This document shows positions 45,915 to 54,836 of a stretch of DNA of 64,000 bases, piece by piece. A program made the translations under genes and the position numbers. Within the stretch, counting starts at the first letter, position 1. Each line of letters opens with the position of its first letter. Source of the stretch: an uncultured Bacteroidales bacterium (GTDB lineage Bacteria > Bacteroidota > Bacteroidia > Bacteroidales > Muribaculaceae); assembly GCA_902779125.1 (NCBI GenBank), contig CACZAC010000002.1, positions 62,001-126,000 of the forward strand, in the 5' to 3' direction. The notes under the pieces are model-generated. The model was not told the origin of the DNA, did not search any database, and saw only the letters and a list, made by a program, of their open reading frames with translations.

Positions 45915-47174
45915 TTAACGTATTTTAAGCGTCACAAATGTCAATGCCGCCAACAGAATGCTCACCAGGAAGAAGCGCATCACAATCTTGGCCTCGGGGA
46001 TGCGATGGTCGGGCGTCTTAATCTTATAGTCCCAGGTAATCTTGGCGGGGTCGGCAGTGAAATGATGATGCAAGGGCGTCATCTTAAACAGGCGCATATT
46101 CTTCCCCTTATGACGCTTGACATACCATACCTGCATGATAACCGACAATTCCTCGATGAGGAAGATACCGCACAGCAGGGGAATGAGCCACTCCTTGCGG
46201 ATGAGCACGGCAAACACCGCGATGATGCCACCCAGACACAGACTGCCCGTATCACCCATGAACACCTGGGCCGGGAACGAATTGTACCACAGGAAGCCGA
46301 TGGTTGCTCCGATAAATGCCGCGGCATATACTACCAGTTCACTGCTATCCGGGATGTACATGATATTCAGGTAGGACGAATAGATGACGTTACCACCCAG
46401 ATAGCACATGATGGCTAGGGCAACTCCGATGATAGCCGACGTACCGGTAGCCAGACCGTCCACACCGTCGGTCAAGTTAGCACCATTGCTCACAGCAGTG
46501 ATGACAAAGATGGTCATCAGGATGAACAGAATCCAACCGCCAGCCTGCTTGTATTTGCCCATCCAGCCCGTGAAGTAAGCGTAGTCAAAGTTGTGGTTCT
46601 TAACAAAGGGCAAAGTAGTCTTAGTGGCCTTTACAGCCTGTGACTTGTGGATTTCCACCAGTTCGGGCGTCTCGTTTCGGTTAGTGACATGCACTTGCTC
46701 GTTCATTACGATGGCGGGACTCAGATACATGGTGAGGCCCACAATCAGTCCCAGACCCACCTGACCGACAATCTTGAATTTGCCTTTCAGACCTTCCTTG
46801 TTGTGATGGAAGACCTTGATGTAGTCATCGGCAAAACCCAGAGCGCCGCACCACAGGGTAGAGACAATCATGAGCAGCATATAGATGTTGTTCAGCTTAC
46901 CCAACAGGAGGATAGGCACCAGAATCGAGATGATAATGATGAGACCTCCCATAGTGGGCGTACCCTGCTTGGCGGAATTGCCGCCCAGTTTTTCTTCGCG
47001 TTCCTTGTCACACATCTGGCGCTCCTTGAGCTTGAAGATGATGCGACGGCCGATGACTATGCCGATAAACAGCGACAGGATGAACGCGAATCCTGACCTG
47101 AACGTAATGTACTCGAACAGTCGTGCACCTGGCACATGATACTGCTGGAGGAAGTGGAAAAGATGGTATAACAT
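45915..47174 (-). CDS. mraY: Phospho-N-acetylmuramoyl-pentapeptide transferase MraY
   Basis: The protein has 419 residues with about 10 membrane spans, longer than the E. coli enzyme (360). Signature elements are KQGTPTMGGLIIIISI near 70, FADDYIKVFHHNKEGLKGK near 115 with the aspartate pair, TDGVDGLATGTSA near 240, FMGDTGSLCLGGIIAVFAV near 310, and PLHHHFTADPA near 375. The extra length is a periplasmic segment around residues 165-215 (VHVTNRNETPELVEIHKSQA). It transfers phospho-MurNAc-pentapeptide to undecaprenyl phosphate, giving lipid I. Confidence 0.97.
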   Translation of the reverse strand: MLYHLFHFLQQYHVPGARLFEYITFRSGFAFILSLFIGIVIGRRIIFKLKERQMCDKEREEKLGGNSAKQGTPTMGGLIIIISILVPILLLGKLNNIYMLLMIVSTLWCGALGFADDYIKVFHHNKEGLKGKFKIVGQVGLGLIVGLTMYLSPAIVMNEQVHVTNRNETPELVEIHKSQAVKATKTTLPFVKNHNFDYAYFTGWMGKYKQAGGWILFILMTIFVITAVSNGANLTDGVDGLATGTSAIIGVALAIMCYLGGNVIYSSYLNIMYIPDSSELVVYAAAFIGATIGFLWYNSFPAQVFMGDTGSLCLGGIIAVFAVLIRKEWLIPLLCGIFLIEELSVIMQVWYVKRHKGKNMRLFKMTPLHHHFTADPAKITWDYKIKTPDHRIPEAKIVMRFFLVSILLAALTFVTLKIR

Positions 47175-47206
47175 AACCTGTAACTTGTTAAGTTATTAAT
47201 AATCAG

Positions 47207-48667
47207 TTATTTTTCTATCGAGAACACCTCAGCAATCTGCTCACGGTCATCAAAATGATGTTTCACGTGGTTGATTTCCTGATAATCCTCGTGACCCTTG
47301 CCCGCTACAAGCACTACATCACCGGGCTGAGCCAGTTGGCAAGCGGTACGGATGGCCTGACGCCTGTCGGTGATGATAAGCGTGCGGGGACGTGCATCCT
47401 CGGGCAGACCGGTCTCCATCTCGCGCAGGATGGCGTCGGGATCCTCGGTGCGGGGGTTATCGCTGGTAAGCACCACACGGTCACTGCGCACGGCTGCTTC
47501 ACGGGCCATGATGGGACGCTTGCCACGGTCACGGTCACCGCCACAACCACACACGGTGATGATGTTGCCACTGGTGCCCACCACCTCGCGGATGGTATCG
47601 AGCACGTTGACCAGAGCATCGGGGGTGTGGGCATAGTCCACGATAGCGGTATAGCCACGGGGAGAGCGCATCGTCTGGAAACGACCGGCTACCGGTTCGA
47701 GCAGGCTCATCTTCACAAGCACTTCCTGCAGGTCAAAGCCGAGCAACAGCGAGGCGCCATAGACCGACAGCAGATTATAGGCATTGAAACGGCCTGTAAA
47801 CAGCACCTCCACCTGATTGCCGTTCAGTTCCAGGGTTGTACCGTCAAGGCGTGACTCCACGATGCGGCCCTTATAATCTGTGAGGGTGCGCAGGGAGTAG
47901 CGGTACTTGTCGGCACGGGTGTTCTGCAACATCACTTCACCCACCTTGTCATCGGCATTGACCAGGGCAAAGGCGCCGGCGGGCAATGCGTCAAAGAACA
48001 TCTTCTTGGCAGCGATATAATTGTCCACTGTCTTGTGGAAATCCATGTGATCACGGGTGAGGTTGGTGAAAATGGCTCCAGCAAAGGTGATGCCCTCGAT
48101 GCGGCGCTGAACACACGCATGCGAGCTCACCTCCATGAAGGCATACTCACAACCCGCCTCGACCATCTCGTGCAACAGCCGGTTAAGGGTCAGATGGTCC
48201 GGGGTCGTCTGTTTGGCCTCCACTGCCTCTTTGTCAACGATATTCCTGACAGTGGACATCAGTCCGGCCTTGTGGCCCAAGAGTTGTGCCATCTCATAGA
48301 GCAGCGTGGCCGTCGTTGTCTTGCCGTTGGTACCCGTTACTCCCACCAGGCGCAGTGAGCGCGAGGGATGGTCAAACCACTCGTCGGCAAGATGAGCCAG
48401 GGCGATGATGGCGTCATCAACCTGGATATAGGTAACCTTGTCGCTTAACGTCTCGGGCAGGTCTTCACACACGATGGCAGCGGCACCGGCAGCCACCACA
48501 TCGGGGATGAAACGGTGGGAGTCCACCGCAACGCCTTTCACGGCGACAAACATCACACCAGGCGCTGCCTTGCGGGAGTCGTTAATCAGGTCAGTTATTT
48601 CGATATTGGTGTCACCAACCACCTTCAGTGGCTTGATAGACGTGAGCAATTGTGACAGATTCTTCAT
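47207..48667 (-). CDS. murE: UDP-MurNAc-L-Ala-D-Glu:meso-diaminopimelate ligase
   Basis: The protein has 486 residues. The ATP loop GVTGTNGKTTTATLLYEMA is near residue 110, then VSSHACVQRRIEGITFAGAI, NLTRDHMDFHKTVDNYIAAK, and VDYAHTPDALVNVLDTI. TSDNPRTEDPDAILREME near 400 is the DNPR motif that selects meso-diaminopimelate rather than L-lysine, so the peptidoglycan should be of the DAP type. It acts after MurD in the cytoplasm. It follows ftsI by 15 bases. Confidence 0.97.
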   Translation of the reverse strand: MKNLSQLLTSIKPLKVVGDTNIEITDLINDSRKAAPGVMFVAVKGVAVDSHRFIPDVVAAGAAAIVCEDLPETLSDKVTYIQVDDAIIALAHLADEWFDHPSRSLRLVGVTGTNGKTTTATLLYEMAQLLGHKAGLMSTVRNIVDKEAVEAKQTTPDHLTLNRLLHEMVEAGCEYAFMEVSSHACVQRRIEGITFAGAIFTNLTRDHMDFHKTVDNYIAAKKMFFDALPAGAFALVNADDKVGEVMLQNTRADKYRYSLRTLTDYKGRIVESRLDGTTLELNGNQVEVLFTGRFNAYNLLSVYGASLLLGFDLQEVLVKMSLLEPVAGRFQTMRSPRGYTAIVDYAHTPDALVNVLDTIREVVGTSGNIITVCGCGGDRDRGKRPIMAREAAVRSDRVVLTSDNPRTEDPDAILREMETGLPEDARPRTLIITDRRQAIRTACQLAQPGDVVLVAGKGHEDYQEINHVKHHFDDREQIAEVFSIEK

Positions 48668-48682
48668 GATTTATCATTAGTT

Positions 48683-50812
48683 TTAGGAATTCTTTAATCT
48701 TAAATTAACACGTTGGCCTCGGGAATAGGCCGAGCCTGCAACGGGATTCTGACTGGTCACCATACCCGAACCCGTGAAGTTCACGATAAGCCCGGCACTC
48801 TCCAGCACATTGATGGCATCGCGTACGTTCAGGCCGATGACATTGGGAACACCCTTCTCGACCTTGGACGGACTGGCATAACGATGCGTGGACTTGATGT
48901 TGAAAGCACGCTGGATATAGTTCACCGCATTCTTGTTCTTAGTGGCAAACAGCGTGGGATAGGCCTTGGCTCCGGCTTTGGGCTTTTCCAGAGCGAAGTC
49001 AGGCTCATTGCCCAACAGGCCGCGGGCATACATCTTGCGGGCGATGTTCCTCATGACCATGCCGCTGCAAGCACCGGCGCCACGGTCGGCACCCAACATG
49101 AGCACGATGCAGGAGTACTTGGGCTTCTCAAAGGGGAAGAAGCCACAGAAAGCCAAGCGCTTCTGCGTACCGTACTGTCCCTTGGCATTGATGTAGGCGG
49201 TACCCGTTTTTCCGGCAATCTTCACCACCGAGTCCCTCACCCAATGGCGGGCAGTTCCATGAGAGCCCCACACCACGTCGTAGAGCATGGTGCGCAACTT
49301 GCGCGCATTCTCGGGAGAGCACACCTGGTCGCGGATGTAGGTCACGGGAATGATGGAATCGGGTTCTCCGTCACGCGAGAGTTTCTTGAACAGGTGGGGC
49401 CGAACAAACTTACCGTCATTGGCGATGGCGTTGTACATGGCCAGCGTGTACAATGGGGGAATCGTTGTTGCATATCCGTAGGCCTGACGCGTGAGCGACA
49501 GTTTATCCCAGTTCTTGTTTCCCAACTTGGGGTAGTTGGGCGGTGTCTCGCCGGCGATACCCGAGTGGAAAGGCTCAAAGAAGCCCATCTGCTCCAGACG
49601 CTGGCGGAAACCGCCAGGATTCTGGCCATAATCCTTCACGATGAGTTTGGCCATACCGATGTTGGATGACGTCTCAATGATTTCGCGAGGGGTACGCGTG
49701 GCAGCACCGTGGGGGCGGTCACTGATGTTGCGTCCGGCATACATCCAGTCCGAGCCTGTTTGAATCGGTGCATTGATGTCAGTGACGATGCCATCCTCGA
49801 GAGCCACCATCATTGAGATGGTCTTGACCACCGAACCCGGCTCGTAGGCCAGCACCGCGTGGTTGCGGCCCTCGACATACAGACCGGACTCCTCATCGAG
49901 CTCCAGGTTGCTGATGGCTTTGATTTCACCAGTCGCCACCTCCATGAGCACACAGGTGCCCCACTTGGCTCCGCTCTCGATGCACATGTTATTGAGCTCG
50001 TTCTCCACGATGTCCTGCAATTGCACATTGATGGTCGTGGTGATGTCATAACCCTTGACGGCAGGCACGCTCTCGGCCTTGATGATGCTGTTGGTGAGCT
50101 GCAGGCTCTGGGCTATGCCAGGCTTGCCGTAAAGCAGCGAGTCGAGCGCCATCTCAAGACCCGAACGGCCGTGTTCGCTGGAACTGAGGGAGTCCTGACC
50201 CACGCTGCCGATGCTTCGTCCCGCCATGTTGCCATAGGGCTTGATGCGGCGGTTATGCTTCTCGGTCACCAGACCGTTTTTGTTTTTGGCTAGGCACAGG
50301 AACGGGAACTGGCGTATGCGCTTGTACTCATTGTGGGTGAGCATACGGGGGAACAACTTGTAAGCACGATTCTTGCGCCCTTTCTTCCCGGTGGAATCGG
50401 TCTTCTCGGCAGCGTCAAGAATATTCTTGCGGTCCTCAAGGATTTTTTTCTTCCACTGCTGGGCGGTCATCGAGTTGTCAAATTTGGCAAGGCTGTCGCA
50501 CAGGGGGCCGATTTCCTTCATCAGGGTAGAGTCCTTGATGCCCTCGGTGAACCAGTCAATGCGCACCACATAGAACTGCAGGTTGGCGGCAAGCACCGAT
50601 CCGTCATCGGCAAGCAACTGGCCACGTTCGGGTTCAATGGGCACGTTCTTCATCAGCACCTCGTCAGCCTTCTTGTTCCACAAGGTGGCTTGAACGGCGG
50701 TTGTCTTGAACAGATTCCAGCAAATCATTGCCGAGAAAGCAAGCATGCAACCCACCACGATGGCATAACGCACAAGGATATGTCTCTTGTTGGTATGTTG
50801 TTTCATTGTCAT
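48683..50812 (-). CDS. ftsI: Class B penicillin-binding protein (FtsI/PBP3-like) with PASTA domain
   Basis: The protein has 709 residues. One N-terminal membrane span (residues 13-33) and a dimerisation domain (VPIEPERGQLLADDGSVLAA) precede the transpeptidase domain. Its motifs are S327-V-V-K330 in YEPGSVVK, S382-S-N384, and K535-T-G537 in IAGKTGTAYI. A PASTA domain closes the protein at about 648-709 (VPNVIGLNVRDAINVLESAG). It cross-links septal peptidoglycan with FtsW. The PASTA domain is usual for Bacteroidetes and absent in E. coli FtsI. The start could also be the second ATG two codons in. Confidence 0.95.
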   Translation of the reverse strand: MTMKQHTNKRHILVRYAIVVGCMLAFSAMICWNLFKTTAVQATLWNKKADEVLMKNVPIEPERGQLLADDGSVLAANLQFYVVRIDWFTEGIKDSTLMKEIGPLCDSLAKFDNSMTAQQWKKKILEDRKNILDAAEKTDSTGKKGRKNRAYKLFPRMLTHNEYKRIRQFPFLCLAKNKNGLVTEKHNRRIKPYGNMAGRSIGSVGQDSLSSSEHGRSGLEMALDSLLYGKPGIAQSLQLTNSIIKAESVPAVKGYDITTTINVQLQDIVENELNNMCIESGAKWGTCVLMEVATGEIKAISNLELDEESGLYVEGRNHAVLAYEPGSVVKTISMMVALEDGIVTDINAPIQTGSDWMYAGRNISDRPHGAATRTPREIIETSSNIGMAKLIVKDYGQNPGGFRQRLEQMGFFEPFHSGIAGETPPNYPKLGNKNWDKLSLTRQAYGYATTIPPLYTLAMYNAIANDGKFVRPHLFKKLSRDGEPDSIIPVTYIRDQVCSPENARKLRTMLYDVVWGSHGTARHWVRDSVVKIAGKTGTAYINAKGQYGTQKRLAFCGFFPFEKPKYSCIVLMLGADRGAGACSGMVMRNIARKMYARGLLGNEPDFALEKPKAGAKAYPTLFATKNKNAVNYIQRAFNIKSTHRYASPSKVEKGVPNVIGLNVRDAINVLESAGLIVNFTGSGMVTSQNPVAGSAYSRGQRVNLRLKNS

Positions 50813-50846
50813 GACTAGGGGAATTTTTCTGATTGAGGTAAATGAA

Positions 50847-51197
50847 TTAGTTCTCTGAAGTCAACTGGTAAGGGGGCTCCATCGGAGCACACAAGTCGAT
50901 GTGCCTCTCACGCATCAGCTTGGTCATTTCGCTCTCGAGAATCATCGAGTTGTACTTGGCACTCGAGTTAACCAGGTCGGTCTGGGCATCGGCCAACTCA
51001 GTCTTTAACGTAATCAGTTCCTGAACGCCGCTCTGATACATAAACTTGTTGGCGATGTAGGCCAGCGCCATCAGTACCACAAAAACGATGTACTTGGCGT
51101 TGCGCTTGAAGAAATCAAGCGATATGAAACGGCCTTGGAAGAAGTCCTTACCAGCCTTCTTCCTCTGAGATGACATACTGTTTTTCTTTTCGCTCAT
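50847..51197 (-). CDS. ftsL: FtsL-like cell division protein
   Basis: The protein has 116 residues and a bitopic topology. A basic cytoplasmic start (about 35 residues) is followed by one span (YIVFVVLMALAYIANKFMY, about 36-54) and a coiled coil (ELITLKTELADAQTDLVNSS). The short end is LCAPMEPPYQL. The family name in Bacteroidetes is FtsL-like putative cell division protein. The sequence is not close to E. coli FtsL, but size, topology and the place between rsmH and ftsI all fit. It should join FtsB/FtsQ in activating the septal synthase. Confidence 0.85.
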   Translation of the reverse strand: MSEKKNSMSSQRKKAGKDFFQGRFISLDFFKRNAKYIVFVVLMALAYIANKFMYQSGVQELITLKTELADAQTDLVNSSAKYNSMILESEMTKLMRERHIDLCAPMEPPYQLTSEN

Positions 51198-51241
51198 CTT
51201 GTTGTAATGCTTTAATAGTTAATCTGTTGGGGTTAATATTG

Positions 51242-52168
51242 TTATTTCATACTATGGGCTGTGGGTGTGGCAATCAGCTCGGCAACACGCAACTTGGCGC
51301 TGCGGGAACGGGGGTTACGCGCAATTTCGTCGGCACTGGGTACCACCACTTTGCCTGTGATGACACGCCATGGTGTAGCCACGCGGCCAAAGAAGTCCTT
51401 CTCCTGCTTGCCCTCAACATTGCCGGTGCGCATAAAGTTCTTCACCAAGCGGTCCTCCAGGGAGTGATAGGTGATGATGGCAAGTCGGCCGCCCGGGTTG
51501 AGTACCTGGAGCGACTGGTCGAGCAGTTTGCGCAGGACATCCAGCTCGCCGTTCACCTCGATGCGCAAAGCCTGAAAAACCATCGACAGTTCTTTTTTCT
51601 CCTGCGCCGGTTTCAACAATGGCCTCACGGCATTCACCAAATCGCCTGTAGTGGACAGCGGACGCGCTTTGACAATCGCGGCTGCCAAGCGGCGGGACTG
51701 GCGCAATTCACCGTACAGGTATAGCACATCGGCAAGGCGCTCCTCACTGTAGCTGTTGACCAACTCGCGAGCGGTGAAAACGGCACTGCGGTTCATGCGC
51801 ATGTCCAACGGTGCATCGGCACGGAACGTGAAACCACGGTCCACGTCGTCAAAATGATGGAACGACACACCCAAGTCGGCAAGAATACCGTCAACACCAT
51901 CCACGCCATAATAGCGCATAAAGTTGCTGAGGTAGGCAAAATTCCCGTGAACAAACGTGAATCGTTCATCCTGCAAACGGTTTTGGAATGCGTCAATATC
52001 CTGGTCCATACCCAGAAGATGACCCTCTGGGCCCAGTCGGTCCAGGATAGCACGACTATGGCCGCCGCCACCAAAGGTGGTGTCAACATAGGTGCCTGCA
52101 GACTTTATCGCAAGCCCGTCGATAGTCTCCTGCAGGAGCGCAGGTACGTGATACACAGGTTGTTCCAT
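51242..52168 (-). CDS. rsmH: 16S rRNA (cytosine(1402)-N(4))-methyltransferase RsmH
   Basis: The protein has 308 residues. Family motifs include YHVPALLQETIDGLAI at the start, TYVDTTFGGGGHSRAIL (SAM-binding loop), GMDQDIDAFQNRL, ILADLGVSFHHFDDVDRGFTF, RMNRSAVFTARELVNSYSEE, RIEVNGELDVL, and AIITYHSLEDRLVKNFM. It modifies C1402 in the ribosomal P site. It is the first gene of this dcw cluster; mraZ, the usual first gene, is not present upstream. Confidence 0.97.
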   Translation of the reverse strand: MEQPVYHVPALLQETIDGLAIKSAGTYVDTTFGGGGHSRAILDRLGPEGHLLGMDQDIDAFQNRLQDERFTFVHGNFAYLSNFMRYYGVDGVDGILADLGVSFHHFDDVDRGFTFRADAPLDMRMNRSAVFTARELVNSYSEERLADVLYLYGELRQSRRLAAAIVKARPLSTTGDLVNAVRPLLKPAQEKKELSMVFQALRIEVNGELDVLRKLLDQSLQVLNPGGRLAIITYHSLEDRLVKNFMRTGNVEGKQEKDFFGRVATPWRVITGKVVVPSADEIARNPRSRSAKLRVAELIATPTAHSMK

Positions 52169-52221
52169 AACTTTGACTTTGCCGTTGCGTGTGTTATTTA
52201 CCCATTATTTTTTTGGGACTT

Positions 52222-52229
52222 CAAAAGTA
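52222..52229 (-). promoter_or_regulatory. Probable promoter box of the dcw cluster
   Basis: TACTTTTG on the minus strand lies 54 bases before the rsmH start and fits TAnnTTTG. A TTG about 22 bases upstream may be the -33 element. Gene spacing below it allows one long transcript through ftsZ. Confidence 0.55.
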
Positions 52230-52569
52230 CAACTTTTTTTTGAATAATTTACAATTTCAAACCTAAAATTTACAATCAAAAAAATATTTTTTATTAACAA
52301 CCACTGTTAATAACTTTATGATATCTGATTTACAGATACTTAAAATAACTTGTCAAAAATTTACAAGTGCAAAATAACTGATTCTGTTTTCTATATGAAA
52401 GATTTTTACCTATACTAATCAAAATTACATGACCCTTCACTTTAAATGGCGTGCCCATACCGCACACTCAATGAGTTTAAATTTCTATATGACAATCAGT
52501 TAACCAAAAACTAGTAAAAAAAACAAAAAAATTATTACTGAAACCTATAGCAACATGAAAAAAAATATC

Positions 52570-52577
52570 TACATTTG
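52570..52577 (+). promoter_or_regulatory. -7 promoter box of the Lrp-type regulator
   Basis: TACATTTG lies 25 bases before the ATG at 52603 and fits the TAnnTTTG consensus. Confidence 0.6.
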
Positions 52578-52602
52578 CAATTGATAAGAAAAATTTGATT
52601 TC

Positions 52603-53067
52603 ATGGAAAAAATTGATACACTTGACAAGAGAATTCTGGAAATTGTAATGAATAACGCGCGCATTCCTAGCAAAGATGTTGCTCAAGTTTGTGGCGTGTC
52701 TCGAGCTGCCGTTCATCAACGTATCCAGCGTCTCATCGACGATGGTGTCATCACCGGTTCAGGATACAACGTGAACCCAAAACTGTTAGGATACTCCACC
52801 TGCACGTTCATCGGACTGACGCTTGAACGTGGTTCCATGTACCGCACGGTTGTTCCCGAACTCCTGAAAATCAAGGAAGTCGTGGAGTGCCACTTCACCA
52901 CCGGCCACTACACGATGATGATTAAAGTCTATGCTCGTGACAACGAGCACCTGATGTCGCTGGTCAACGACCGCATCCAGCACATCGAGGGTGTAGCAGC
53001 AACCGAGACTCTCATCTCTCTGGAGCAGAGCATCAGCCGCACCCTTCCCATCTACTACGACGACTAA
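52603..53067 (+). CDS. Lrp/AsnC family transcriptional regulator
   Basis: The protein has 154 residues. The N-terminal HTH is LDKRILEIVMNNARIPSKDV ... VCGVSRAAVHQRIQRLIDDG, followed by the typical VITGSGYNVNPKLLGY linker. The C-terminal RAM/AsnC ligand domain (CTFIGLTLERGSMYRTVVPE, then VVECHFTTGHYTMMIKVYARD) covers the rest. Such proteins form octamers and respond to amino acids. The gene is alone on the plus strand, divergent from the dcw cluster, with its own promoter box. The regulon cannot be deduced from the sequence. Confidence 0.93.
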   Translation: MEKIDTLDKRILEIVMNNARIPSKDVAQVCGVSRAAVHQRIQRLIDDGVITGSGYNVNPKLLGYSTCTFIGLTLERGSMYRTVVPELLKIKEVVECHFTTGHYTMMIKVYARDNEHLMSLVNDRIQHIEGVAATETLISLEQSISRTLPIYYDD

Positions 53068-53167
53068 ACTGAACCTAAATCAGCCTTTTACACGCTCGGC
53101 TACGGCTTGAAGTGTGCAATTAAACCTCTTATCTCATTTTTTAAGCACAGAATCTGTTTTTTATTTG

Positions 53168-53175
53168 TACCTTTG
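53168..53175 (+). promoter_or_regulatory. -7 promoter box of manC
   Basis: TACCTTTG fits TAnnTTTG and lies 55 bases before the ATG at 53231. An upstream -33 element is not obvious. Confidence 0.6.
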
Positions 53176-53230
53176 CGACAAATAATAATCCATTGTGTGA
53201 AATTGCAATACAAACGACAGACAATCAATT

Positions 53231-54310
53231 ATGAACAATAACCGATACTGCGTCATCATGTGCGGCGGTGTAGGCAGTCGTTTTTGGCCCTTCAGCAAAG
53301 CCGCCAAGCCCAAACAGTTCATCGACTTTTTCGGCACTGGCAGGAGCCTGTTGCAGATGGCATTTGACCGCCTTCAGGGCATTGTCCCTGTCGACAATAT
53401 CATCTTGATTACCAACGAGAACTACGAACCGCTCATCAAGGAGCAACTGCCTGAAATCAAGAGCCATCAGATACTGCTGGAACCCGCACGTCGCAACACG
53501 GCACCTTGTATCGCATGGGCTGCTCACCACATCAAGGCAATCAACCCCGACGCCAAGATGATGGTTGCTCCCAGCGACCATCTGATAATCAACGTGCCTA
53601 AGTTCCAGCAAAGCGTCATCAAAGCCTTTGAATTCATCGACTCGCGTGATGCGCTCGTGACCATGGGCATCAAGCCAAGCCGACCTGAGACCGGTTATGG
53701 ATACATCCAGGTGGGCGAACACATCGAGGGGGATTTCTCGGCGGTAAAGACCTTTACCGAGAAGCCCGATGAAGACCTAGCCCGCGTATTCCTGAAATCG
53801 GGCGAATTCTTCTGGAACTCGGGGATGTTCTTCTGGAGCGCCGACAGTATTCTCAATGCACTCAACGCCTGCGCGCCCGAGGTCAACACTGTGTTTGAGC
53901 GTGGAATCCAATACTTTGGCACTCCACAGGAGAGGGAATACATTAACAACAACTTTGAGGCCTGCCCCAGCATCAGCATCGATTTTGCCGTGATGGAAAA
54001 GGCGCCCAATGTCTATGTCGAGACGGTCGATTTCGGTTGGAACGACCTCGGCACATGGCGGTCGCTTTATGACCACTCTCCCAAGAACAAGGAGGGCAAT
54101 GTCACTCAGAACTGCAAAGCACTGATGTTCAACAGCCACAACAACATTGTGGCCATCAAGGGCGATAAACTCATTGTGGCATCAGGCCTCGACGGATACA
54201 TCGTTGCCGATGTAGATGACGCCCTGCTCATCGTTCCTCTGGAAGAAGAGCAGAGAATCAAGCAATATGTCAACGATGTGAAATCCAAGTTTGGCGACAA
54301 GTTCCTGTAA
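53231..54310 (+). CDS. manC: Mannose-1-phosphate guanylyltransferase
   Basis: The protein has 359 residues, the one-domain form without the fused mannose-6-phosphate isomerase. IMCGGVGSRFWPFSKAAKPKQF near residue 9 is the nucleotidyltransferase signature. LEPARRNTAPCIAWAA, MMVAPSDHLI, RPETGYGYIQVG, TEKPDE and FFWNSGMFFWSAD follow, all typical of GDP-mannose pyrophosphorylases. It makes GDP-mannose for mannose and fucose units of surface glycans. It stands alone between its own promoter and a strong terminator. Confidence 0.94.
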   Translation: MNNNRYCVIMCGGVGSRFWPFSKAAKPKQFIDFFGTGRSLLQMAFDRLQGIVPVDNIILITNENYEPLIKEQLPEIKSHQILLEPARRNTAPCIAWAAHHIKAINPDAKMMVAPSDHLIINVPKFQQSVIKAFEFIDSRDALVTMGIKPSRPETGYGYIQVGEHIEGDFSAVKTFTEKPDEDLARVFLKSGEFFWNSGMFFWSADSILNALNACAPEVNTVFERGIQYFGTPQEREYINNNFEACPSISIDFAVMEKAPNVYVETVDFGWNDLGTWRSLYDHSPKNKEGNVTQNCKALMFNSHNNIVAIKGDKLIVASGLDGYIVADVDDALLIVPLEEEQRIKQYVNDVKSKFGDKFL

Positions 54311-54344
54311 GAAGCCACCAACACATCGGGAAATTCTGATACAC

Positions 54345-54378
54345 TAACGGGGCCCCTGGCATGCCAGGAGTCCCGTTA
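54345..54378. terminator. Bidirectional terminator between manC and ssb
   Basis: TAACGGG, then CCTGGC with its complement GCCAGG, and CCCGTTA form a stem of about 15 bp with one small internal mismatch. It lies 34 bases after manC and 33 bases before the end of ssb. The palindrome serves both convergent transcripts. Confidence 0.85.
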
Positions 54379-54410
54379 ATATTAGTCTGAATGAAGTGTA
54401 GGTGCTACGC

Positions 54411-54782
54411 TTACTGTGCAGCCGGCTGCTGGGGTGCCATATTCTCACGAGGACGCGCCAGCAGTTCAAAGGAATCTACGTAAATCTCTGTGATATAGCG
54501 CTTCACCTTGTTAGCGTCTTCCCATGAACGGGTGCGCAATCTACCTTCCAGGTAAATCTGGGTACCTTTGCGGATATAACGTTCGGCCACCTCGGCATTT
54601 TTGCCCCACATGACAATGTTGTGCCACTCGGTGCGTTCGGGCACCTGCACACCATTAGCATTGGTGTAAGCACGGTCTGAAGTAGCTAGTGTGAACGATG
54701 CAACGGGCTGATTTTGTGCAACATAACGCACATCCGGGTCTCGGCCCACACGGCCCAGCAGAATGACTTTATTCACTGACAT
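54411..54782 (-). CDS. ssb: Single-stranded DNA-binding protein
   Basis: The protein has 123 residues with one OB fold: MSVNKVILLGRVGRDPDVRY, VASFTLATSDRA, EWHNIVMWGKNAEVAERYIRKG and IYLEGRLRTRSWED. The C-terminal tail is only ~15 residues and ends PQQPAAQ. The acidic tip (DDDIPF-like) through which SSB recruits other repair and replication proteins is not there. A second SSB elsewhere may hold the housekeeping role. It lies 54 bases after the argC-like gene on the same strand. Confidence 0.93.
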   Translation of the reverse strand: MSVNKVILLGRVGRDPDVRYVAQNQPVASFTLATSDRAYTNANGVQVPERTEWHNIVMWGKNAEVAERYIRKGTQIYLEGRLRTRSWEDANKVKRYITEIYVDSFELLARPRENMAPQQPAAQ

Positions 54783-54836
54783 GATTTAATGGTATTTGTT
54801 TGATTATATATAATGTTAATGTCTGTTTTGTCGCTG

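Larger units (their letters stand above)
52169..52602. other. AT-rich divergent intergenic region, no mraZ
   Basis: These 434 bases lie between rsmH (minus) and the Lrp-type regulator (plus). They are strongly AT-rich with poly-A/T runs. No reading frame resembling MraZ was found on either strand. The region holds TAnnTTTG boxes facing both ways: 52222-52229 towards rsmH and 52570-52577 towards the regulator. Confidence 0.7.
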
